From NCBI RefSeq assembly GCF_028858725.1, contig NC_084774.1, forward strand, positions 11,196,001-11,260,000: DNA of 64,000 nt. Reading direction: 5' to 3'. Source of the stretch: Colius striatus (Eukaryota; Chordata; Aves; Coliiformes; Coliidae). Of the stretch, positions 20,025 to 32,800 are shown in pieces; position 1 is the first letter of the stretch; each line of letters starts with the position of its first letter. The notes beneath the pieces were generated by a model. It saw only the letters and a list, made by a program, of their open reading frames with translations. It was not told the DNA's origin and did no database searches. A program made the translations under genes and the position numbers.

Positions 20025-22074
20025 AAGCTGTTATTTTAAAAATATGGCCCTTCCTTGGATTTTAATTGCCCAGGATTATTTGGTTGGCTACAAAACAGCA
20101 GCAGTGACCCATTAAAGGACAAAGACTCTGCATTTTTTCCTCAGACACTTCACTTCTATTAGTGATTCTTTTCCCCACTCTGGCAGTTGGTAGCTCTCCC
20201 TCGTTAGTTTAATTTGCTGTTTGGAGGGTTGTGTTACAGCCTCACCACAACCTGACTTTTCTAGGCCTTTTCTTCCCTCCCTCCCCTCTTCAAGCAGCAG
20301 GCACAGGGCAGCACCCCAGTGCTGTGGCTGTTGGTGTTTGTGTGCTGGGGTCAGAGGGAGGATGAGGCTGGGTGTTAGGGTCTGTGTTCTCCCAGGGGCT
20401 GGTGCTGTTCCTTAGGGTCAGGGTAAGGCATTGCCAGTGTCACAGCAGCAGCTTCCTCATGCTGCGTCTGAGTGTTACATATGATGTACTCAAAGAGAAG
20501 GCTCCACTCTGCTTTCTCCTCTTGTGTTTGCCTCTGCAGCTTTCCCCCAGGAGCTGGGATTAACTTAGTTTCTGGTTGAGCCTGTTCATGGGCTTGGTCC
20601 CAGGGGCAGGAGCTGGTGCCCCTCTGCAACAGGAAGGAGCTCAGGTGCTGAGGGATGGGGAGACTGGCCTGGCTGCTGCTGGGTGCTAGGGCACATTGCT
20701 CCTGAGGGCAGGATCTTCTCCGTCTCATCTGCTCCCTGCAGCCCTGAACATGGATAATGTGGCAAAGCTTGAGGTACAGACATTTGCTTTAACAGTAGCC
20801 CAAAGGAGAGGGGAGTGGGAGGAGGCAATTTTATTTCAGTAAGGTATTGCATTGTGCCATCTCTCCTCTCCCTCCCTGGCTCTGCCAAAGCTGTTACCAT
20901 CTCTGCCCTGCCAGAAGGGAGATGGGAACAGGCACAGCCCCTGACAGCAGCTCTTCAGCCTCTGGGGAGGGAGGCAGCCAGGCCCGGCTGGCAGCAGAGA
21001 CTGAAAGTGTCCCAGCTCCCTGGGAAAGGTGCTGGGGCTGCTCCAGGCTGCAGCTGCAACTCCCTGATAAGTCATTCACACTCCCCAGCCTCTGGCACCA
21101 CAACAAAGCTGTTTACAGCTAAAAGCTGCAGAGCGGAGTGTGGGCAGAGATCACACGGGCACCAAGGCCAGGACAGCTGCAGCACAACCCCATCAGCAAC
21201 AGCACAAGGGAGCTGCTGGAATTTGGGGTGGTTTCCTCTATCAGTGCTTGGACAACAAAACAGCATGTTTGGGTCCCTGCACAGGCCAGCCCTGCTGTTC
21301 TCTCACAGTGGGAATCTCCCACCTGGGAGCTGAAGGGGCTGCAGCAGAACCCCAGAGCAGGTGCCTGCCCAGGCCCAGCACCAAGTGTTCACTGGGAAGA
21401 AGGGCTCAGCCCTGAGCCCCCCTCACACTGCAGGGAGACAGGCTCAGCTGGGCAGGCTCCAAGGCACTCACTGCAGTGGCTAGCTTGTATGGATTAGATC
21501 TGAGGCTTCACTGCAGCAGTAAGAGCAATTACAACCTTAGAAAGGGATCAGTGCACACCAGCAACAGTTTCATTTTGCCACAGGCACCTCAGACCCAGCA
21601 GCTACCTCGGGCATCACCATTCCACTTTCCCAGTCCCCCACCTTCACACAGCCCCTCCCCCAAACTGTTTCACCACACAGGGCAAAGCCCTGCAGCAGCT
21701 CCCAAGGGAACTCCCACACCCCCCATTTTGCTGGTGGGGGCCCAGACCCAAAGGCCTCTGTGGCTCCTGCAGTGGCCAGCAGCAGTGCGAGCCACAGGGT
21801 CTCAAAGCCCTCCCCTCAGGCCAAGACCACCCCAGGGGGCCGGGGCAGTGACACTCCTGCTTCCCCCTCCAGGAGCCCAGGCAGGCACCCAGAGCAGCTG
21901 CAGTCCAGCACCTTTGTGGGGCTTTGTCAGCTCTTTGAGCACCAAGCAGTTCCTCCCAGACCTCCAGAACACTGCAGGTGGGTATTTGAGCCCTGCTGGG
22001 ACAGGCACTTGCTGGGACAGGAGCTGTAGGGGCTGATGTCACCGAGCTACACACAGACCAAAGGAGGAAGCAAC
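20025..22074. other. Spacer between the convergent 3' ends of PSMA7 and LSM14B
   Basis: About 2 kb of moderately GC-rich DNA. Several open frames exist but none resembles a known family or shows a conserved start. No repeat family was recognised. Confidence 0.6.
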
Positions 22075-23678
22075 CATGAAACATGTACATGTTTATTATA
22101 ATTACAATTTACATTACTCCAAAGAGCAGCCCCACTGCTATCTTCTAATTCTTAGCAATAAAGTCCTACAAAAATAAATCCAAGCTTTTACAGTAACCTA
22201 GGTCAATGCATAACTAAAGTTCTAGCTATGGAAGGGGTTCAGTCATCAAGGTGCTTTTTCAACAGAATTCCCTACCAACCAAAAAAAAGGGACACATGCC
22301 AAAAGCGATTTAACCCACCGATTCATGCAAACAAACGGCCCTCCCTCCCAGCCCCCGCCCCACATACAGCTTTAAAAACCAAAGAAAACCCAACTAAACT
22401 ATGTACAGTATGGGGGTACAGAGGAAACAAATGAAACATGCCCAGCCTTACGCTTCATTCCCTGGGCTCTCATCCCCGCTTTAACGACGGCATCCCATCG
22501 TGTTCCCCGCGGCCCATGCGCAGAGAGCCAGCTGCGTCCGGCGCTACCCACGCGTGGGTACAAACCCAGGGGGAGCTCGGGGCCTCCCGCTCCTTCCCAG
22601 ACAGCCAGCAACTGCCAAAAGCTTCGCTGCGAGCGCAGTGGCGGCCACTCACCGCCCCGTCCAGGACACACACCCTGTCCCCACAGCGCCCTGCCAGGAG
22701 CAGCCCCCAGCCCCAGGGCAGCCGGCGCCCCGCGGCAGCGGCCCACGCAGCTGTACACACTGACACCACTACACGAGCAACAAGCCAGCATTCCCCAGTG
22801 ACAATATACACAGCTCCTCCGCACCAGCAATGCGTCCTTCCAGACAGCCAGTGCTGCTTCACACCGGCTGCCACCGACACCGAGACCAGCAGCACCAAAG
22901 AATCCATTTGGTTACTCGGAACAAACAAGTTGTAGCTGGTTTATTTCAAGTGAGCTTTGGTTCCATGTTAAAAGAGCATGATTTCTCTTCTTCAGGGTTC
23001 AGAAAACGAGTCTGACTTGAAACTTCGACTACAGCAGCCTCTGAGAGACCCAGAAAGAACACGTGAGTTAGTCTGCACTTAAAAAAAACCACAAACAAAA
23101 AAGCCACCCTGAAGAAGGTACCCCTGAACACATTCCCTCTTCCAAAGAACATCCCAGCTGACAGTTGCTGGTCCAAAGTAAGTCCAGAATATAAGCAGTA
23201 GTACATGAAGTTCTGTCCCTTGAGCTGAGACAGTAAACAGTATGAACCCCTCTCCCACATTAGTGCAGCAATCGGTTGTTTTCTTTCTATATACAGTTTC
23301 ATCCTCTCAGGAGAGATGTTAGAACCTATTCAGGAGAAAAGAGACAATTAGATTTGCTATCATGGGGACCTTCTCCTGAGAAAAGCAGCCAAGTTCACAT
23401 CCCTGTTATCAGCCGAAACGCTCGGCCAGAGCCTCAGCTCCAACAGAAGGTCAACCCCAGGAATCAACACCACAGTCAGCATGAGAAGGAACACGTTTAA
23501 ACCACTCTCCTTTCCTTCCACCACTTAGAAGGCTCAATCAGGTGCAATAAGGAATGGTCCTCAAAATCTCCATGAGCCTGGAGAGCAGAAGAGGTTGCAC
23601 AGGCACTTCAGGCAAGGAATGAGATAAACCTGGCTGAGAGACCGCGCTTATTCTTGCTAAAACCACTTGCCTCTGCAG
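22075..23678 (-). other. LSM14B 3' untranslated region (inferred)
   Basis: The stretch between the LSM14B stop codon (23679-23681 on the plus strand) and the nearest convincing minus-strand AATAAA. It has no splice-linked coding match, and its open frames have no family resemblance. Earlier cleavage sites are possible. Confidence 0.5.
22092..22097 (-). terminator. Probable LSM14B poly(A) signal
   Basis: TTTATT on the plus strand is AATAAA on the minus strand, about 1.58 kb past the LSM14B stop codon. The exact end of the transcript is inferred. Confidence 0.55.
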
Positions 23679-23850
23679 TTACACTCTGCCAGTACCAGCT
23701 CTGTGAGTGGTTTGGTTTCTCCTGGCTGCTCCGCTGCCCCTTCCACCTCGAAACCCACCACGGAAGCTGCGGCCACGAAGGAACCGTCCAGACACTCCAA
23801 ACGTCTCTGTATTGAGCTTCCTTTCCTCAGCCCACGTGGTGCGCCTGGAA
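23679..23850 (-). CDS. LSM14B: LSM14B exon 9 (TFG box, RGG tail, stop)
   Basis: After TGCTCAG it completes Ser and reads [20 protein letters not shown], then an Arg/Gly tail ([14 protein letters not shown]) and HRAGTGRV followed by TAA (complement of 23679-23681). Confidence 0.96.
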
Positions 23851-26800
23851 CTGAGCAGGACTGTGTTCAGAGTGCACGTAACATGGAACAGCCACCAACT
23901 GGGTGAGCCAGGGAGCTTCAGCACCCTGCTTTGTTGCACCAAACTGCAGCAGGAGCCAGCTGCGGCACACACTCCCTGACACAAATCCCCCGCTAAGCAC
24001 GGATTGGGAAATGACAGCTGGGTGCTGCTGTCAGCCACCTTCATACTGGGAGGCTAAAGATGGGCCTAGGGAAGGACTGAACCCTGGCATTTTGAACCCT
24101 GCCTTGTTTCTTGACAACTACTAACTCATGAGTGCAGTGAAGCCTCCTCAGGGAGTGGAGGGGCCCTTTCAGAGCTGAGGCAGCTCTACAGCGTGGTTCC
24201 TCCTTCACAGAGCCCCCCGAATCCTACAGACCTCAAAGCCCAGGAAGCTTTGCTGAAGGGAGAAAAGTGACCAAGGGAATTTCCCATACTGACACCACAG
24301 GGATGTCTGACTTCCCCAGGCAGTTGCTAATGCCGTCTCCCACTTCTGATACTGAAGGTGTCTTAATATTCCCAACATGTAACTTAAAGCACTTCCCCAG
24401 ACGTTTCCTGATCTCCTCTCTGCCCAAGCTCCAGGCTTAGCTTGCTCCTCTCTGCAAGTTGCACCATCTTCAGCACTGCATGACCCTGATGCCTCCTCCC
24501 ACGAATGAGATAAGAAATTTGTTTAAAATCAATGGGTTCAAAGTCAGGACTAGGAAACAGAACTGGAAATTCCTGTATCACACTTCAGTCAGCTGCAGCA
24601 GCATCAGGTAAAATCCTTGCATTTTGTTTGCTCCCACTGCACAACACTTGGTTCATCTCCCTCACGTGCCACCCAGCACATGGCAACACTCCATTCTAAA
24701 GACTGTTGTGATGACTTTCTTGCATTCTAAGGCTTTAGAATAATTCAGCTATGTGATCTGGATTCTGTTTGCAATTCCCTGCCTAAAACTGCACGAAGAA
24801 CACGAGGCTTTAGACAATACTCACCTAGACTTCAGCTCTGAAGAAATGTTGTCAAAGAAGGACTTGGATTTATCATAATAGCAGTTGGGTCCCAGAAGGT
24901 CCTCCTCTGTGTTCCCATCGTTGTTTTGAGTTGCCACTCCAGGGTCCCCTTTTTCTTCCCCCGTCTCTGCTTTGTCATCTGAAGATAACAAAACATATTA
25001 CACTTCCTGATGCATCCTGAAGAGCCCTCCGTGCTCTTGCTCCCTCAAACACGTAACCATGCAGTTTCTCAGAACAGCTCTGTCTATGCAGTGTTTACCA
25101 CTAGCTCAGCAATTCAGACTTAATGAAGCCACAAACCTTTAAAGTTTAGTTTCTTCTTGAATTCTTTATCAAGTTCCTCTCTGTTGAATTGTGCATTTGC
25201 ACTTTCAAAGTCAAAGTCACCTTCGAACTTTATTGTATTTTCCTTCACAGTAGTTGGTCTGTTTTGTCCTCTAGAACGGTTTCTGGTTCTCCTGTTTCCT
25301 GAAAGCAGGAGAGTTCAAACACTTGGTAACACACAAGGAGGTTACATGACTTGCCCAAGAGCAGAGGAAACCAGGCTTAGAACTTGGGAGTTTCTGGCTT
25401 CCAGTCCTGTGGTTAGGCCACACTTCCTTCTGACCTTGGCTGCGGAAGGTTTATTACAGCAACACTTTCACTTTCTGAAAAGCATTCCTGGATGTCAGTC
25501 TTGCCATTAAAAGAGAGCACACCCAGCTCTCCTTCCTGTGTGAGGAGAGGAAATCAGAACACCTACTGTACCAATAAAAGCTGAGGGAAGCAGGGAAAAC
25601 TCTTCCCTGTTATTCCTCTGCAAGCACGGTACTCTAAGCTGTCTACAGACCTGTGATGAAGGCAAAGAGCAGCAAGTCACTGGTTTCAGAAAATCCCCTC
25701 AAGGCTCATCTCCCCACCAAGGGAGCCTGGGCTTGGTACAGCTTGTGCTTTCCAACCAAGACACCACCAAGTGCTCTTCAGAAAAGCTGTAATCCCTTCC
25801 ACGGTGCTGCCCTCAGGCAAGTTAATTTGAAGACCTCTGAGTTTTATATCTTGCCTATTCCCATTTTGCTTGGGCAGAAGTATCTGTTTGAATTTAACTT
25901 GACCTTCTTTTGAGCCATGTTTAACCTGCAGTCTTGGGATAAGACCCCTACTGTATAAAAGCAGGGGCTCCATAGTTCCTCTTGGTTAGAAGAGCTCTGA
26001 AAATTCTGATCAGGCTGCCCTTCCCAGTAAAACACACCTCAGGTTGCAGAAGAATCTATTTGCTGCTGCCAGCTCATAGCACCATTTTTCTAACATACCT
26101 CCAAGCTCCTAGAAAGACACTAGAAGTCTGTCCTTGAAATGTTCTGAACTTATGTGACTCCAGGAGCTGTTCTGTTAGGGAAGCATCTCTGGATCACCAA
26201 AGTTCTACCCAGCTTTATTCTGCTCTCAATTTTCTGTCTTAATAGTCTTTCCCTGGCACTAACAGCATTTGCCTTCCTAGGCCAACACGACTGGTTAGTG
26301 GCAGGTTAACCTACCCGATCTTCTCCTTTGAGGTCTTCTGTTTTCATCATTCACCTGTCCTTGGGTTTGCACAGGGGCTGCCTGAACTGTATCTACCAAA
26401 CAAGAAGGATAAACTTCAAGGAGCAGGGGAACAAAGCCAAAACAGTTTAGTCTTGCTATGCACCTTTGAAGGATGCCTCAAACCAGCACCCACACCAAGC
26501 GACACGTACATACCATTGGTCTTACTGTTGCCCTGAGGAACCTGCCGTCCAGTGCGCTGAACCCCTGGAGTGACTTTCACTGGGGGTGGCTTTTGGGCAT
26601 TCATGTTGTCCACAGGGCCTGTCTGCACAGCCTGCTCTACCATGGGGCTCTTGCGGACTGGGTGCACAGGAGGAAAGCCAGCACCTGGAAAAAATCCCCC
26701 AGAGTTAGTCCCTCTGAGCTGTGCCAGCGCTGCTCAGACCCTGCCCGCTGCTACACAAACTGCTTGGTCGAGAATTACCCAAAGCCTCGAGTGTTTGTCA

Positions 26801-29800
26801 CCACGCACCACGTGTATGTGGCAGATACAGTGGGGAAGGCACTACTGCCACACGAGTTGTGGCTCTCAATCCAGAGCTTTAAAAGCAGCAAATATGCCCA
26901 ATTATTTCCTTAAACCAGTTAGACACACATGAGATAAACAAGTCAGGTCAGCCTCTTAGCTTATACCTCTATCTAATTTCTAGGTGTATCCTTGGTTATG
27001 GAGGATTTTTACAGGATACTTGAAATCTGAAGCAAAAATCCACCGTTTGGAAACTGCTTAAGACAGCTTCCCCACTTTAGTCAAAAAAGCTTTACCACCT
27101 CAACTGTATCCCATTTTGCAAGCTGCCTTTAGAAGTCCTTCAACTTCATTGCTCATTGTTAGCTTTCAGACAAAGAAAACCTGAAACCAGACCAGGATCT
27201 CAAAGTTACCCTTTTAAATTCCTTCTTGGTCAAGGCCAAAGTGTTACCAAGACTTCTGTTGCTCTTCCATCCAGGCTTATTTATTCACACTACAAAACAT
27301 GTAAACACTTTTCATGGTTTGGTATACCTTACACCAATTATGTTAAAAAGTGACAGGCTTCAGTACTCAGAAGAAACACTGCATTCTAGATTTAATTAGA
27401 AGTTTTGGAGTACTACAGGTTTATGGAGTTATGCATAAGAACTGCTTGGAAGCAAACTTTAACTGAGTATACTTAAGAGCAAGAAAAGGGAAAAGCTGAA
27501 GAGTACACACAGAACAAGCCACTGACACTTCTGGGTCACCCAAGTCCCCATGAGACATACTCAGTAGGAAACATCATGCAGGTTCACAGTTAATGTACAC
27601 CTGGAAGACTTGCAAGGAAGACAGATGTATCCTAGGGATTGTTTAGTAGGACAAGGCTGCTGTGCAAGTTTAACATGATAAAGTTTCAAAGCTTTGCCAG
27701 AATACTGAGAAAGCATCTACAGATAGATGGCCAAAACCAGAGAGTAAGCAAAAACAGTTTCATGCCAACACAAGCATACATGCTCAAGTTAAAAACAGAT
27801 GAAACTAATTACCATGTTTAAATGCAGGCTGCACCTGGTCTCTCTGCTCTGAGAGTGGTCAGTCTAGTATCTCTACTCAACCTCGTTTAAAAGTTTTACA
27901 CAAAGAAGCAAGCACCCAGAACTATCCACTATCCACTCACCACATCCCAGGAATTGCTCCCTGTTAGTCATGCATAACTGGGAGGCTTGGCAAGATACCT
28001 GTGGCCCTTCCTCCATGAAATCCATCCTGATATTTCCTCAGTTACAGCAATACTCTCGCATTTTCTATCAACCTTATGTCTCTAACAGCAAGGCCACCCA
28101 CAATTTCAGCAGGGTGCCTCTCTTTCCAAGAAACACTAATTAATTCCTCAGCCAGTCTCTAAAGTGACACATGTTCCTGGACAGGATGCAGCACACCAGC
28201 ATCCCTAAACATCAGCCTTCTCCTGATACTTACACAAGAGGATCAGCTGTCATGTACTCATTCTTTTTCCTGTCTCTCTAATTGATACTTCTAGGACAGG
28301 AGGAATACTTCAGGTAAAAGGCAAAAACAGCTGAGAACAAACTAGTTCTACTATCATTACCCATGTAAACGCTATCATTCTGGGAGGGGTTAAAAACAAC
28401 AGAGTGTTTGCAAGTGCCATGCAGTTCTTCCAAATATTTGGAGTCCTCAAACTGCTGTTACCCTTGGAAGAGAGCTGATGGGGCTCTGAAGACATGTCAG
28501 GCTCTGAAACAGGTTGTGGAGACGGAGAAGAACTAGGGCTGGAAGCAGCTGCTGATGCTGGAGGGCTTACCAATTTCTCTAAAGAGATAGAGGGAAGAAG
28601 AGAAAGCAAATAGATATGGATAAGATACAAGGTAGTGAAATATCTGAAGGACTTGGAAGGAGATACAAGAATCTCTAGAACAGCATTAGAGCAGATTATT
28701 TACAGTTCTCTCTGGGAATACAAGTTTTTTTACATGTGAGGTACATCTAAGATAGAGGAGGTTCGAAAGGAACTGGCCTCAACATTTCTTTCAGAAAGAA
28801 ACTTTAACTGTTTAGTTTGTTTCTTTCTTTCATGTGTGTGTGTAAGTGAAAGGCAAGGCTGGCCTCCTGGCAATAGGATCATCACACAAAGTCGTTAGCT
28901 GCTTATTCACTACTTCTTGCAGCCTGACACTTGGTGAGGAATTCAGTAGGAGTTACTGTTACTTGATTTCATGGTATCTGCACACAAGGACTGTACCTTT
29001 ATTCTAGCAAGTAAAGTTTTTACTTACCTAAACCTAACGAAGCTGCATACTGCTGGCTAAGTAAAGAGCTGGCAGCAAGCTGGCTGTAAGGTGGCATACC
29101 TCTAAATGGGCTGTAAGGCACATGTGGCTGAAAGGATGATGTAGAGGCAGAGCCCAGTGAAGACTGTAACAAGACAAAGTACATTTCCATTTACAGCATC
29201 CAGAAGTCAACTTGGTTTGGCAGTGATTCTCTACTTCATGTGCAGCATTACTAAAACTTAAGTAAATACTGAGAAGGGTTAGTTTGCCTCTATGATTTCC
29301 CTGCATTCTCAGCAAGGTAAACTAGCTCTGGCTTTTGTTGCCTCAAGTCTTTAATGCTGCTGCTATTTTAAACATTACAACAAAATCCAGGATGCTTCAA
29401 AAATCTGAAGATTCCTGGAGACACTGACTGGCATTTTTTTAAGTTTATACCAAAAATCAAGTCTTTCATCAACAACTTTTTATCATAGCTTCCTATCAAC
29501 ACTTCAGGCTAACATACCTGAACAATGGCAGGATCTTGTGGCAGAGTATGTTGAGCTTTTGGAGGTTCACAGACAGTGATGTCTTTGATGTCACTTCCTC
29601 GAAAAATAATGTATTCATAGATTTCTTCTCTTGGAGGAGCAGGTCTGTCTGTGGGCCGGTCTTCAGTACCAAACGATCTCACTTCAGCAGCAGAAAGATC
29701 ACTATTAGTCCAGTATTACCACTGCAGCATTGTGTAAGTTATTCATGAAGTTAAAAAGCACTCTTGGAACACTTGCCAAAAATGTTACATCCAGAACCCT

Positions 29801-32800
29801 GAATCTCCTTGTTGAACACATCTGTTCCCTCAAACACCAACTTTTCCAGCAGCCTGCATAAACAGTTTTGTTTACATCAAGCTGTGAAGGTAAATACCAC
29901 AGACCAGCTGGAATGCAGAATCCTACTCCAAAACCCAGGACTTCCCCACAGTGCTGTACTGACATATCCCACTTCCCTCCCCAGCCCCTGTAAGCATTCA
30001 GCTGGAGACAACTGTCACTGTAGCAGACCACAGGAGAGGCCCCCGAAACCACAGAGGGAAAGTCTTAGAAAGCTTTGGAGCTCAAATTTGCACCTTTGGT
30101 TTGATATATTTATTACACAGATAGAAGAAAAGTTTTACCAATGTCAAGAATTTCCTATTAAAGTTCCTTCTACTCCATGCCACTGGTTTTATGATTAACA
30201 TGCCACTGCTTACAAAGCAACATCTTAGTGATAAAACTAAAAACTCAATGCCTACCAAAGCTTTACTGAGTCCCAGCTGTCAGAACAGGTACTAACCAGT
30301 GGTGGTACACACTAGTCCCAGCTGTCAGAACAGGTACTAACCAGTGGTGGTACACACTAGTCCCAGCTGTCAGAACAGGTACTAACCAGTGGTGGTACAC
30401 ACTAGTCCCAGCTGTCAGAACAGGTACTAACCAGTGGTGGTACACACTAGTCCCAGCTGTCAGAACAGGTACTAACCAGTGGTGGTACACACTAGTCCCA
30501 GCTGTCAGAACAGGTACTAACCAGTGGTGGTACACACTAGTCTCAGCTGTCAGAACAGGTACTAACCAGTGATGTTATACACTAGAGTGGAAAAAAGGCT
30601 GCATTTGACTTATGTGGCAGCTACCAGGTAGAAGCATAAATTAATTTGAGCCATTAAATAGGAAGTTAGACTCAGACTTACAAAGGTTGTTAGTGAAGGA
30701 AAATAGGTAACAGTTACATCAGACTGACAGATGAAAGCTTGAAATGGGCTTGAGAACAAGCATGGTCTACCTACACAGACATTTTGACCACAAGTTGCAG
30801 AAGCTCATTGAATTTACTAGTTGTTTTCTGTCTTTGTGAAGCTTTACCAGTTCGGATAAGAATCAGTACATGCTGGTTTGATGTGTGCTTTCTGGCAACA
30901 CAAGCATTCTATGTTGGATCTGCATTAATTGCTTCTAACAGGTTACTACAGAACTACTCAACCTCTGCCAGGACATATCACAATTCCTGCAGTGCCTGTG
31001 GTGAGATGCCAGCCTGTTGTCACTCCCACTGCACAACTGGAAAGCTACAGGCACAGACAATCCTGTCACACGGGCCACAGGGGACCAGAGGGCACTACAG
31101 CTTCCCCAGAAAGAGGGCAGCAAAAAGTAGATTCACTCGAGCCCTGTGTGCACTGCTTGTAACTTACTAGGAGCACTGATGGTTGTAGACTCATCAATAG
31201 TTCTGAGATGAAAAATATATCCAGATGGTTTCCTCAATCAGGCAGCAGCCTTCACTTCTGTTCAGCAAGCCCATGAGCTCACGAGGAACAGAAAGCTCCA
31301 GGTCAATGACAAACTTCATCCCTATCACATGGATGGTGGTTAGCACCTCTGCTTACACCTAACTGGAAGCGAATCTTAACAGGTGCAAGGACAAGCTCCC
31401 ACTTCCTCTGAATGACTGTCTTCCATTAGTTCCTGGGGTGTAAGCACCTCTCCAAGTTATTTTAGATCTCCAGCTGCTGTTGAGTCACATTACAGTTGTA
31501 ACCTAGTCACCTAGAAACAGATGATAAACTAAAGGCAAGGCTTATGGCCTTTTACACCAGAACCATATCACTGATTTTGCTGCTCGAGATTAGATTGTTA
31601 CAGCACACAGCTCATGGCAAGACACACTAAAGCTATCCAGGACTACTGATGAATCCCATGGCTAGCTTGGAGAACTTCTCTGAGAACCAGGATCAGCCTG
31701 TCAGCTTCCACATGGAGAACCACATGGCCACAAAGCCCACAAATGGCCAGGCAGCCTCTTAGTTGGCTGGTCCCAAGATTTCCAACCAAAAAGATGGAAA
31801 TGTATGTCTTTGTTGCAGTGAGGGTATCTGAGAGGGCTCTAGGGTTTGAGCACACCTGTCCCTGTATTTTAAGGGTGTTACAGTTTCTGTCACATCACAA
31901 AGTACAGCTAAGCTTCTGCAGAGGTCTTGAAGGGCTGTCTCCCATGAAGAGTTACAGTGACCATTGCTCACAGATGAAAAGGAAATCAATCCCACTCCGT
32001 GCTGCAGCTAGTGTTCTACAACACAGTTGGTACACATGTGCAGGGCTCTATTGGGTTAGACCTTTGAACAGTCGGGAAACATAACAAGGGTGACTGGATG
32101 TCTGGAAAGCAGAGCTTACATGGATATTTCTTGTTCAAAAGCTTTAGTTTCTTCAGACTCCTACAGAAGGGGGACTAAGTTTCTTGTGTTCACTGCCAAC
32201 AGAACAGCAACAGGCTTAAGCTTCCTTTGTTTGCCATTTAAGTTCAGCATCTAACAAGACAGGCAACTTTCTTGCAGTGCATAATTAAGGACATAGAAAC
32301 TCCTTATCCAGTGTTTAAGACATTGTGCATGTATCAAAATATAACAGGAATCAAATAGAAATCAATTCAAGTCAGCCCTGTTTCAAGTAAGAGGCTGAAC
32401 TGGATTCATTCCTGAGGTCTCTTTGAACTCTTTTTTCTATCACTTGGATAATATAAGCCAAGAGAACAGAACTTACATTACATACTGAAGTTCTGAGCCA
32501 TGAACAGTACGATCTAGGCCTTAGTAACAACTTATTTGCTCTCCTGACAACTTCAGCTGTACATCAGGAATACATGGTTCTTCTAATCCTTCAGAGATCA
32601 AGTGTTTTAAACCACTGTCCCCCACAAAGCACAGGGTTGACACTGCTGTCACTGACAACAATGTTATTGCTATGTTCATAAATCTGACACTAATTTTGAT
32701 ATCAATTATCTAACTTTTAGCCCTGAGCTAAAGTGAAAAGCAGAGCTTTGTACCAAGAAGTTGATAGAGTAGCACTTTAAGTGGGGAAAACCGTATTGTC

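Noticed and set aside
21476-22036. A 186-codon open frame between PSMA7 and LSM14B
   Set aside because: Pro/Ser/Gln-rich translation of C-rich DNA, with several overlapping open frames on both strands and no splice or family support.
22157-22178. Plus-strand AATAAA motifs as a distal PSMA7 poly(A) site
   Set aside because: PSMA7 already has a well-placed signal at 20000, and this AT-rich spot lies in the inferred LSM14B 3' UTR.
30263-30535. A 90-codon frame of 15-residue repeats as a repeat protein
   Set aside because: The frame exists only because the minisatellite unit is 45 bp; it is intronic and has no start context or splice links.
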